NCBI GenBank assembly: GCA_041739035.1
Contig: JBGSOQ010000023.1
Span: 1-7,682 of the forward strand
Length of the DNA: 7,682 nt
Direction: 5' to 3'
Source: XYD12-FULL-36-8 sp041739035
GTDB taxonomy: Bacteria; Bacteroidota; Ignavibacteria; Ignavibacteriales; Ignavibacteriaceae
The position numbers and the translations under genes are program-made. The notes under the pieces were generated by a model. That model did not search any database. It was not told the origin of the DNA and saw only the letters and a list, made by a program, of their open reading frames with translations. Positions 1 through 6,184 of the stretch are shown in pieces. Position 1 is the stretch's first letter. Each line of letters opens with the position of its first letter.

Positions 1-25
1 AAAATGGCGATCTAACAATCGCCAT
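1..25 (-). terminator. Intrinsic terminator of the type IX cargo gene (T-tract cut by window edge)
   Basis: ATGGCGAT at 4-11 and ATCGCCAT at 18-25 form a perfect 8-bp stem with a 6-nt loop. Read on the minus strand, the stem lies about 30 nt after the stop codon at 56-58. It is followed by a run of T (complement of the A run at 1-4), which continues or ends outside the window. Stem plus T-tract on the coding strand is the classic Rho-independent pattern. The unseen length of the T-tract is the main uncertainty. Confidence 0.72.
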
Positions 26-55
26 CCTTAAAAATTTGCAAACATTAAAAGTAAT

Positions 56-907
56 TTATTTCAGCAGAGTCATCTTTACACTTCGTGTAAAACTATTTGA
101 GGTCAACCTGGCTATATAAATTCCGCTTTGCATTCCTTCTGTATTAAAGTCGGCTCTATATGTTCCTGCTTTTTGGTGCTGATTAACCAAGGTCGCCACT
201 TCCTGCCCAATCAGATTATAAACTTTAAGCTGAACAAATGACTCTTCTGGAATTGTGTACTCAATCTTCGTCGATGGATTGAACGGATTGGGGTAATTCT
301 GCATTAACTCATAGGAAGCTGGAACTTGTTTGCTCGCAATCTCTTTTACCCCTACAAACCCACCAAACGCAAGATCATCAATTAATGCATAAGAGCCGAT
401 TCCTCCGGTACCTGCCTCAGATGTATCCTCCACAAAAAATTCAATAAGTGCACTATCCGGAACTGCGTCTGGAGGAAAGTACTCTATTGGAACAGTAAAT
501 TGAGTATATGTTGATGTGGTTTGGCCAGTTTCCCATCCACCACTACCGACAGGAGTACCACCCTGATACAAAATAATTACTGCGCCAAAATTTTCCTTAG
601 CATCTGTAGGTAAAAATTTGAAGTATCCGGTTAAGCTGCCGGGTTTTTCAGAAACTGAAAAATTCCCTGAAAATAAAAACGGAGGAAAGGAGGAGCTTAA
701 AAAATCAAGTATCTGCATTTTAGCAGCCGATGAACCCGAATGGCTCTCTGATGATTGAGAAACGGCATCTACAAGAAAATCAAGACTAAACCATCCAACG
801 GGATCGCCATTGGCCCAATTTTCAAAACCAGCATTTGGGATTTGAGAAAACAAGCTGGCAGAAGACAAAACAAGCACAAGAGAAATTAGTAACAGTTTTT
901 TTTTCAT
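56..907 (-). CDS. Secreted protein with type IX secretion (T9SS type A) C-terminal sorting domain
   Basis: This is a 283-residue protein predicted to leave the cell by the Sec system and then type IX secretion. Residues 1-21 are a signal peptide: MKKK, a hydrophobic LLLISLVLVL core, and likely cleavage before Gln22. Residues 22-185 are rich in Gly, Ser, Thr and aromatics, start with NAGFENW and end with a LIDDLAFGG strand. This looks like a beta-jellyroll and resembles the putative carbohydrate metabolism domain (PCMD) family, but I am unsure of that assignment. Residues 198-283 are the sorting domain, with NYPNPFNPST at 204-213, VYNLIGQEV and SGIYIARL, ending in VKMTLLK. The frame is open upstream to a TTG at 919. 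The ATG at 907 is preferred because TTGGAG lies 8 nt upstream, which puts the TTG inside the ribosome binding site. The cargo's function is unknown; surface glycan binding is a guess. Confidence 0.9.
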   Translation of the reverse strand: MKKKLLLISLVLVLSSASLFSQIPNAGFENWANGDPVGWFSLDFLVDAVSQSSESHSGSSAAKMQILDFLSSSFPPFLFSGNFSVSEKPGSLTGYFKFLPTDAKENFGAVIILYQGGTPVGSGGWETGQTTSTYTQFTVPIEYFPPDAVPDSALIEFFVEDTSEAGTGGIGSYALIDDLAFGGFVGVKEIASKQVPASYELMQNYPNPFNPSTKIEYTIPEESFVQLKVYNLIGQEVATLVNQHQKAGTYRADFNTEGMQSGIYIARLTSNSFTRSVKMTLLK

Positions 908-975
908 TTTTAACTCCAATTTAAATTTTCGTGAAATAATGTTTTTTATTTACTCTATAATAGCCCAATTATGAT

Positions 976-1009
976 AATATTCGAGTGTTTCAAAACACAC
1001 TGGAATATT
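976..1009. other. Imperfect hairpin between the CBS gene and the cargo gene
   Basis: AATATTC at 976-982 pairs with GAATATT at 1003-1009, and GTGTTT at 985-990 pairs with AAACAC at 993-998 across a 2-nt centre, with small mismatches between the two stems. It begins about 25 nt after the CBS stop codon in the minus direction, so it could end that transcript or protect its 3' end. There is no T-tract after it, so it is not a typical intrinsic terminator. The rest of the gap (908-1033) shows only the cargo gene's ribosome binding site. Confidence 0.35.
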
Positions 1010-1033
1010 TATATCACAGAAGAAAGAGATCAC

Positions 1034-1480
1034 TTATTCATTTAATGGGGGTTTATCTGTGATATATCTTACCAGCTGATCAATTTCAAATTTTTTTTCA
1101 TCAATATCTGCATTCACAACATCGCCAATTGAAATTACGCCAACTAATTTTTTCTTATCTAACACAGGCAGGTGCCGAATTTTTTTGCTGATCATTAGGG
1201 CCATACACTCCTCAGTCCTCGAATCTGGCTCAACATACATTATGTTGGTAGACATTATATCGCTTACTAGGCAATCTTTTGACGATTTGCCCTCAAGAGC
1301 AACCTTTCGTGCATAATCTCTTTCAGAGATAATTCCGACCAGATTGTCAGCATCCAGCACCAACAAGGCACCAATATCCTTTTTCGCCATAAGTTGAAGG
1401 GCTTCAAATATTTTCTGATTTGGAGAAATGGAGTGAACTTGGTTCCCTTTCTTCAAAAGCATTTCACGAACATTTTTCAC
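1034..1480 (-). CDS. Stand-alone CBS-domain (Bateman module) protein
   Basis: This 148-residue soluble protein consists almost entirely of two tandem CBS domains, the usual size for stand-alone Bateman modules. CBS1 spans about residues 14-62 and ends with GIISERDYARKV at 49-60. CBS2 spans about 78-130 and contains IRHLPVLD at 101-108 and LVGVISIGDVV at 112-122. Such pairs bind adenosine nucleotides (AMP, ATP, SAM and similar) in the cleft and act as energy or ligand sensors for partner proteins. No catalytic or DNA-binding domain is attached. The start is GTG at 1480, supported by AAAGGA 6 nt upstream; the next Met (residue 7) lacks a better site. It lies 172 nt downstream of the transaldolase/isomerase fusion on the same strand. 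The gap contains its own candidate promoter, so co-transcription is not required. The ligand and partner cannot be read from sequence. Confidence 0.92.
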   Translation of the reverse strand: MKNVREMLLKKGNQVHSISPNQKIFEALQLMAKKDIGALLVLDADNLVGIISERDYARKVALEGKSSKDCLVSDIMSTNIMYVEPDSRTEECMALMISKKIRHLPVLDKKKLVGVISIGDVVNADIDEKKFEIDQLVRYITDKPPLNE

Positions 1481-1531
1481 ACTTTATCCTTTCGGCAATT
1501 TGTACAGTATTATAAATCTTTTTACCGTTTG

Positions 1532-1560
1532 AATATAAACTCTAAACTGATTGCAGTCAA
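1532..1560 (-). promoter_or_regulatory. Candidate sigma70-like promoter of the CBS gene
   Basis: On the minus strand TTGACT (complement of 1555-1560) is followed after exactly 17 nt by TATATT (complement of 1532-1537). Each hexamer matches five of six bases of the TTGACA/TATAAT consensus. The implied leader is roughly 45 nt before the GTG at 1480. A perfect TATAAT also occurs on this strand at 1509-1514 but has no -35 partner at normal spacing. Use of this consensus in this lineage is an inference. Confidence 0.4.
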
Positions 1561-1622
1561 ACGAAAACTTCATCTATTTGTGTTAAATCACTTGCAAAAT
1601 TATTCATCAAATAGTACAAGTG

Positions 1623-1641
1623 TTTTGATTCTCAATCAAAA
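1623..1641 (-). terminator. Weak AT-rich hairpin after the transaldolase/isomerase gene
   Basis: TTTTGATT at 1623-1630 and AATCAAAA at 1634-1641 form an 8-bp stem with a 3-nt loop, about 11 nt downstream of the stop codon at 1653-1655 in the minus direction. The position suits a terminator. The stem has only two G-C pairs and no T-tract follows, so termination here is uncertain. Confidence 0.3.
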
Positions 1642-1652
1642 ACTGTAATAAC

Positions 1653-4487
1653 TTACTTCAAAGTGGCGCCCAGCAATTTGAGTCCTTTTTCCAAATCACC
1701 GCTTATATGAATTCTTAGTACTCTTCTGTTTTTATTGCTGAGAGATCTGAAATCACCAAGGGCTTGAGCATGCTGTAAAGTAGCAAAATCATAACCTGAA
1801 TCTGGTATTTGAAGTTTAAGATTTGATTCCGACGTTACCAAAATATATAAGCCTGAATTTGGTCCGCCTTTGTGCAATTGTCCCGTTGAATGCAAATAAC
1901 GAGGACCGTAACCTATCGTGGTTGCTGACTTTTTATTTTTGCTCAATTTATTTCTGATCTGCTGTAAATACTTATCTCTTTCAGGTGTTTGAAGAAAATA
2001 TGCTAAGAAAGATATGTAATCAGCGGGTTCTACCAGTTTGAAAAATTTATTCAGTACGGCTTTAATATCTTTCCCGGATAAGTTCTGCTGCAAAGATTCT
2101 CCGGCATAAATTGAAATATCGCCCAACTTCACAATCGGATTTTCTTGAACAAAATTACCCTTTAGTTTCCATTCCGCAAGAAGATCACTTGAGTTCTTTT
2201 TACTTTCAGAAACATTAGGTTCATCAAAAGGATTTACACCAACAACGGCAGATGAAGTTGCAGTTGCAATTTCCCATCTTAAAAATTCACCGCCTAATGC
2301 ATAAATATCGGGAAGTTTTATCCTTGCAACCGGAAAATCGGCTTTTTCTAATGCCACGAGTTTTTTCTCCGTCGCCCCATCTTTATCTTTCGATGTAAGC
2401 ATGTGAATAAAAATTCTGTCCTTCCCGTATTCTTCTTTGGTTCCTAGCAATTCTCCTTCAACCGGAAGAATGCCAAAGCCTTCTTTCCCGGTGCTTTCCG
2501 CAACTAATTGCTCACCCCATAGGCCAAAAGATTTTATTGATTTAGAAAGAATAAATGTCGCTTTGTCTTTCCCAAGTTTTTGGTTGATTCCAAGAAATAC
2601 TCCAAGATTGACTGCTGGGTTCAAATCCGAGGGAATGAACGGGCTGCAGCTTAGTTTCATTCGATACGCGCTGTTTAATATTTCTTTAATATTTATTCCA
2701 ATTAAAGCCATAGGAACTAAGCCAAAAAATGATAACACAGAATATCTTCCACCGTAATCTTCCGGATTAGTAAAAACATATCTGAAGTTTTTATTCTTTG
2801 CTTCTTGCTCTAAAGATGTTTTTGGATCGGTTATAGCAATAAAATGTTTGCCGGGGTATTCGCTTTTATTTTTTAAGTAGAGGTCATAAAAATATTTGTA
2901 AAAGCTGTTTGATTCTATTGTTGAACCCGATTTGCTTGCTACAATAAATAAGGTTTTGTTTAGATCAATTTGGGTTTCAACATTTTTAACTGCTTCGGGA
3001 CTTGTATTATCAAGAACGAAAAGTTTTAAGTATCCTTTTTTCACTCCAAAAGTTTGCACAGCAACCTCAGCACAAAGGCTGCTGCCACCCATTCCAAGAA
3101 GAACCGCATAACTAAATTTGTCCGAACGAACTTTCGTTACAAAATCATTTATTTCATCAACCCGGCTCATAAAATTCTCAACACCAAGCCAGCCGAGGCG
3201 ATTCTTTATTGCGGCTGAAATTTTAGGATCATCTTTCCACAAATAAGAATCTTTAGCAAAAAATCTTCGAGTAAATTGTTTGTCGTCCAAGGAAGATAAG
3301 GCTGCTTTAACTGAAGATTCGGATTTTCCGTAAAAGAATTTTTGTGTTCCAACTTTATCCTCAAGAATTTTCAGCCGTTCTTGGGCTAACTTTTTCATAA
3401 GCTTGTCGAAAGGTTCAATAAACTTCTGAACTCCTTCGTTTGTTAGTTGGGTTGTAACTAGATCAATATCTATCCCAAGTTTTTTTAGATCGGAAAGAAT
3501 TTGAGCCGCTTTATCAACATTTTTTAGAATTGTATTTTCTTCCAAGTTCCCATGATCTGTAAGGGCAGAAATGGTAACTTCGGGAAGAGTATTGACTGTG
3601 TTATATCCAATTAATGGCTCAACATATTTCGTATCGATATACAGCGGATCTTTTGTGCTGGTGCTTGCCCAAAGAGGTCGCTGAACTTTTGCTCCAGCTG
3701 ATACTAATTTTTCCCATCGTTCACCGCTGAATATCTTTAGATAACTTTGATATGCAAGCTTAGCACTTGCAATTGCAGTTTTCCCCAGGAGATGTTCGGG
3801 TCTTGGTAAATTTCCAAAATCCTTCACCGGATTAATTAAATGCCCGAGAAGCTGATCTGTCAGCACATCAATTCTGCTGAGAAAAAAGCTGGCTACCGAG
3901 GCTATTTGCGCAACCGGTTTTCCGCCATTTAATCTTCTTTCCAAAGCATTTATATAAGCATTCGCAACATCTTCATATGCCTTGATTGAAAAGAGCAAAG
4001 TTACGTTAACGTTTATTCCTTCATATAAAGCTTGTTCAATAGCAGGAATACCAGCCTGTGTTCCGGGAATTTTTATATGACAGTTTGGCCTGTTTACTTC
4101 TGCGAACAATCTTCTAGCCTCACTCAATGTTTTCTCGGTATCATGTGCAAGATAGGGAGACACTTCTAGGCTTACATATCCATCGACTCCATTTGAGCTT
4201 TCATATACTTCTTTAAAAAGATCACATGCGTTCTGAACATCTTTAACTGTCAGTGCATCGTAAATTTCAAGAACGGATTTGCCTTCTTTTGCAAGTTTCT
4301 CTATTTGCTTATTGTAATCGCTGCTTTCAGAAATTGCTTTGTGAAAAATGGCGGGATTTGAAGTCTGTCCTCTTAAACCTTCTTTAGAGATACGTTTTTT
4401 AAGCTCTCCAGATTTTATCATGCTGCGAGTTAAGTTATCAAGCCAGTAGCTTTGCCCGTAATCAATTAGCTTAGTCAAGTTGCTCAT
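1653..4487 (-). CDS. tal-pgi: Bifunctional transaldolase / glucose-6-phosphate isomerase fusion
   Basis: This 944-residue cytosolic fusion enzyme joins the pentose phosphate pathway to glycolysis. Residues 1-370 are a transaldolase (sedoheptulose 7-P + glyceraldehyde 3-P to erythrose 4-P + fructose 6-P). They show YWLDNLTRSMI at 14-24, TSNPAIF at 42-48, the Schiff-base lysine K139 in IKIPGT, NVTLLFS at 161-167 and WASTSTKDP at 273-281. Residues 385-944 are a phosphoglucose isomerase (glucose 6-P to fructose 6-P), with GMGGSS at 465-470, the sugar-phosphate motif SKSGST at 518-523, GGRYSVLS at 579-586, EQLVAESTGK at 659-668 and HSTGQLHKGG at 866-875. Both halves keep their key residues and the length is normal for this known fusion. 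Both activities share fructose 6-P. The start is ATG at 4487 with GGAG 5 nt upstream. No zwf or gnd neighbour is visible here, although such neighbours are common in other genomes. Confidence 0.96.
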   Translation of the reverse strand: MSNLTKLIDYGQSYWLDNLTRSMIKSGELKKRISKEGLRGQTSNPAIFHKAISESSDYNKQIEKLAKEGKSVLEIYDALTVKDVQNACDLFKEVYESSNGVDGYVSLEVSPYLAHDTEKTLSEARRLFAEVNRPNCHIKIPGTQAGIPAIEQALYEGINVNVTLLFSIKAYEDVANAYINALERRLNGGKPVAQIASVASFFLSRIDVLTDQLLGHLINPVKDFGNLPRPEHLLGKTAIASAKLAYQSYLKIFSGERWEKLVSAGAKVQRPLWASTSTKDPLYIDTKYVEPLIGYNTVNTLPEVTISALTDHGNLEENTILKNVDKAAQILSDLKKLGIDIDLVTTQLTNEGVQKFIEPFDKLMKKLAQERLKILEDKVGTQKFFYGKSESSVKAALSSLDDKQFTRRFFAKDSYLWKDDPKISAAIKNRLGWLGVENFMSRVDEINDFVTKVRSDKFSYAVLLGMGGSSLCAEVAVQTFGVKKGYLKLFVLDNTSPEAVKNVETQIDLNKTLFIVASKSGSTIESNSFYKYFYDLYLKNKSEYPGKHFIAITDPKTSLEQEAKNKNFRYVFTNPEDYGGRYSVLSFFGLVPMALIGINIKEILNSAYRMKLSCSPFIPSDLNPAVNLGVFLGINQKLGKDKATFILSKSIKSFGLWGEQLVAESTGKEGFGILPVEGELLGTKEEYGKDRIFIHMLTSKDKDGATEKKLVALEKADFPVARIKLPDIYALGGEFLRWEIATATSSAVVGVNPFDEPNVSESKKNSSDLLAEWKLKGNFVQENPIVKLGDISIYAGESLQQNLSGKDIKAVLNKFFKLVEPADYISFLAYFLQTPERDKYLQQIRNKLSKNKKSATTIGYGPRYLHSTGQLHKGGPNSGLYILVTSESNLKLQIPDSGYDFATLQHAQALGDFRSLSNKNRRVLRIHISGDLEKGLKLLGATLK

Positions 4488-4526
4488 TTTTTCTCCAGAA
4501 AATTTTTACGAGGTGATTTTACAAGT

Positions 4527-4557
4527 CAAAATTTAGTTATGATGGCGGAATATTCAA
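4527..4557 (-). promoter_or_regulatory. Candidate Bacteroidota-type promoter of the transaldolase/isomerase gene
   Basis: On the minus strand TTG (complement of 4555-4557) is followed after 20 nt by AAATTTTG (complement of 4527-4534), a seven-of-eight match to the Bacteroidota -7 box TAnnTTTG with its -33 TTG. Transcription would start about 33 nt before the ATG at 4487. It lies between the 180-bp repeat element and the gene, so this gene has a promoter independent of the repeat. Confidence 0.42.
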
Positions 4558-4573
4558 ACCAGGAGAAAATGAA

Positions 4574-4753
4574 ATGTGGCTAAAGCCAAGTATTGGGAAC
4601 TAAAATTTACATCAGTTGGCTGAAGCCAACTGCAATAGATAAACTAATAACTTAGAAATATTTAATAGTTTGGATAATACTAAAAAGAATCTATTGCAGT
4701 CAGCTTTAGCTGACTGATTGCCCAATAAAAAATAATTTTGGCTTTAGTCACAT
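4574..4753. repeat. 180-bp REP/BIME-like inverted-repeat element with four related palindromes
   Basis: The ends ATGTGGCTAAAGCCA (4574-4588) and TGGCTTTAGTCACAT (4739-4753) are inverted copies with one mismatch. Inside, a 20-bp palindrome at 4613-4632 (9-bp arm CAGTTGGCT, GA centre) is followed by CAATAGAT at 4633-4640. A matching inverted unit is ATCTATTG at 4689-4696 followed by the palindrome at 4697-4716 (9-bp arm CAGTCAGCT, TT centre). The middle 48 nt are AT-rich. TATTGGG at 4590-4596 and its complement near 4719-4724 also correspond. A hairpin next to a conserved short tag, in two opposed copies, is the pattern of REP sequences mobilised by REP-associated Y1 tyrosine transposases. No transposase is in the window, so that link is by analogy. 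The element starts 1 nt past the lhgO stop codon and could fold at the 3' end of that mRNA. No target duplication is seen. Confidence 0.75.
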
Positions 4754-4754
4754 C

Positions 4755-5960
4755 CTAAAAATTCTTTTTCACCAAAGCTGCTATCGTTCTCCCAATGCTT
4801 ATCGAAGCAGTTGCTGCTGGGGATGGTGCATTTAGTACGTGAATCATTTTCTCTGCTTCAACTATTCTGAAATCGTCAACAAGATTGCCGTTTGGATCAA
4901 CAGCCTGCGCACGCACTCCGGCTCCACCCGGGGTTAAATCATCATATTCAATTTCGGGAATCAGCTTTTGCAATGCTCTCACAAAAGCATTTTTATTAAA
5001 CGAGCGATAGAATTCTCCGATTCCCATTTTATAATATTTGCTCGCCATTTTCCAAAAACCGGAGTAAGCCGCCATTCCAAGAATATCAGTTGCGGAAAAA
5101 TCTTTGTAAGAGTATCCTTCACGCTTGAAGGCAAGCACGGCATTCGGTCCGGCTTCAACTCCGCCATTAATCATTCTTGTAAAATGAACTCCAAGAAAAG
5201 GAAAACGAGTATCGGGAACAGGATAGATCAAATTTCTTACAAGATGTTCTTTTTCTTTTTTAAGCTTGTAATATTCTCCCCGGAATGGAATGATTTGCAA
5301 CTCAGGATTAACTCCGCATATTTTTGCAACTTTGTCAGAGTATAGCCCGGCACAATTAACAAGGAATTTGGTTCTAAATTCTCCAGCCATTGTAGCAATA
5401 AATAAAACGTTTTTCTCTTTAGCTAAAGCAAGGAATTTGTGATTAGTTTTAACCTCACCGTCGTTCTCCATAATTATTTTTGCATAAGCATCAGTAACTT
5501 GGTTGTAATCTACAATTCCGGTTTCAGCTATAAATAAGCCGGCCAAACCATTTACATGTGGTTCATATTCTTTTAATTCGTCGGAGGTTAATCTTTTAAT
5601 TCCAGTAAGTCCATTTGCCTTTCCGCGTTCTTCAAGCATTTGAAGCTGCGGAATTTCTTCTTGCTTAGTTGCAACTACAAGTTTACCGCATCTATCATGT
5701 TTAATTTTGTGCTTCTCGCAGAACTTGTACATTAGTTCACGGCCCTCAACACAGTTTTTCGCTTTAAACGATCCAGGTTTGTAGTAAAGTCCTGAGTGAA
5801 TTACTCCGCTGTTGTTTCCGGTTTGATGAGCAGCTAATTTATTTTCTGCTTCCAAAACAAGAACAGATTTAAATCCCAGTTCATGAAGGGACATTGCAGT
5901 AGCAGTTCCAACAATTCCCCCTCCAATAATTACAACATCATAAATTTTTTGTTGTGACAT
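4755..5960 (-). CDS. lhgO: L-2-hydroxyglutarate oxidase (FAD-dependent, DAO fold)
   Basis: This 401-residue FAD enzyme is predicted to oxidise L-2-hydroxyglutarate to 2-oxoglutarate and pass electrons to the membrane quinone pool. This recovers a by-product of dehydrogenase side reactions. The N-terminal Rossmann motif is GGGIVG at 13-18, with LVLEAE (33-38) at the end of the second strand. HQTGNNSGVIHSGLYY at 45-60 is a hallmark of the LhgO/YgaF family. VNCAGLYSD at 201-209, GVRAQAVDP at 348-356 and LNAPSPAATASISIG at 376-390 complete the FAD fold. Length is near the family norm. The frame is open upstream to a TTG at 5996, but that codon lies within a TAnnTTTG box. The ATG at 5960 gives the usual family start just before the Rossmann fold; its ribosome site is weak. 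It is divergent from the LOG gene, stands alone between two repeats, and ends with TAG. Confidence 0.93.
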   Translation of the reverse strand: MSQQKIYDVVIIGGGIVGTATAMSLHELGFKSVLVLEAENKLAAHQTGNNSGVIHSGLYYKPGSFKAKNCVEGRELMYKFCEKHKIKHDRCGKLVVATKQEEIPQLQMLEERGKANGLTGIKRLTSDELKEYEPHVNGLAGLFIAETGIVDYNQVTDAYAKIIMENDGEVKTNHKFLALAKEKNVLFIATMAGEFRTKFLVNCAGLYSDKVAKICGVNPELQIIPFRGEYYKLKKEKEHLVRNLIYPVPDTRFPFLGVHFTRMINGGVEAGPNAVLAFKREGYSYKDFSATDILGMAAYSGFWKMASKYYKMGIGEFYRSFNKNAFVRALQKLIPEIEYDDLTPGGAGVRAQAVDPNGNLVDDFRIVEAEKMIHVLNAPSPAATASISIGRTIAALVKKNF

Positions 5961-5993
5961 GAGTCTATCTTTTAACTTTCTAAAATGATAACT

Positions 5994-6001
5994 CAAAATT
6001 A
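5994..6001 (-). promoter_or_regulatory. Candidate TAnnTTTG -7 box for lhgO
   Basis: The complement of 5994-6001 reads TAATTTTG, a perfect match to the Bacteroidota -7 consensus TAnnTTTG. It sits 33 nt before the ATG at 5960. I do not see a TTG at the matching -33 position, which would fall inside the repeat at 6011-6134. The box contains the TTG that would otherwise look like an upstream start codon. Confidence 0.38.
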
Positions 6002-6010
6002 GGAAAAAAG

Positions 6011-6134
6011 AATGGAACGCGGATCGAACTGATTAAACGGATTAAAACAGGATTTATCTGCTTACTTATCAGCCTCAGGCTAAATCAGTTTAATCTGTTA
6101 AACCTGGCCGCCTCCGGTAGATACGCGCTCCATT
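6011..6134. repeat. 124-bp inverted-repeat intergenic element in the lhgO/LOG divergent gap
   Basis: AATGGAACGCGGATC at 6011-6025 and GATACGCGCTCCATT at 6120-6134 are terminal inverted repeats matching at 13 of 15 bases. Further in, CTGATTAAACGGATT at 6029-6043 and AATCAGTTTAATCTG at 6083-6097 are inverted copies, also 13 of 15. The left arm contains about three near-tandem copies of a 9-10 nt GGATTAAAC-like unit. A small palindrome AGCCTCAGGCT is at 6071-6081. Its ends are richer in GC than the surrounding DNA. It contains no usable reading frame. It is probably a dispersed non-coding repeat or MITE-like unit; the copy number is unknown from here. Confidence 0.6.
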
Positions 6135-6166
6135 GTCTTAACTTATTATAAATAACACTATTTTTG
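6133..6166 (+). promoter_or_regulatory. Candidate Bacteroidota-type promoter of the LOG gene
   Basis: TATTTTTG at 6159-6166 matches TAnnTTTG perfectly, and TTG at 6133-6135 is a possible -33 element, though the 23-nt spacing is a little long. The leader before the ATG at 6185 would be only about 13 nt, with AAAGGA (6169-6174) right at its 5' end. The TTG touches the right end of the 124-bp repeat, so the repeat may have supplied part of the promoter. Confidence 0.32.
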
Positions 6167-6184
6167 TTAAAGGAAATTACGGTT

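Noticed and set aside
1394..1648. 84-codon plus-strand open frame overlapping the start of the CBS gene
   Set aside because: Its first third is antisense to the conserved CBS coding sequence. There is no ribosome binding site, and the rest is AT-rich intergenic DNA with a composition-driven peptide.
2437..2757. 106-codon plus-strand open frame inside the fusion gene
   Set aside because: It is entirely antisense to conserved isomerase motifs and resembles no family; a shadow frame.
1034..4487. An operon in which the CBS protein regulates the fusion enzyme
   Set aside because: Same strand and neighbouring, but the 172-nt gap holds a candidate promoter and a weak hairpin, and no known partnership supports it; left as possible but unsupported.
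4574..4753. A CRISPR array or riboswitch at the repeated palindromes
   Set aside because: The repeats are inverted and not direct with regular spacers. The element lies at the 3' end of lhgO and upstream of the likely tal-pgi promoter, so it is not a 5' leader.
4968..5345. 125-codon plus-strand frame and a shorter minus-strand frame (4979-5167) inside lhgO
   Set aside because: Both overlap the well-supported oxidase frame, have low-complexity peptides and no start signals.
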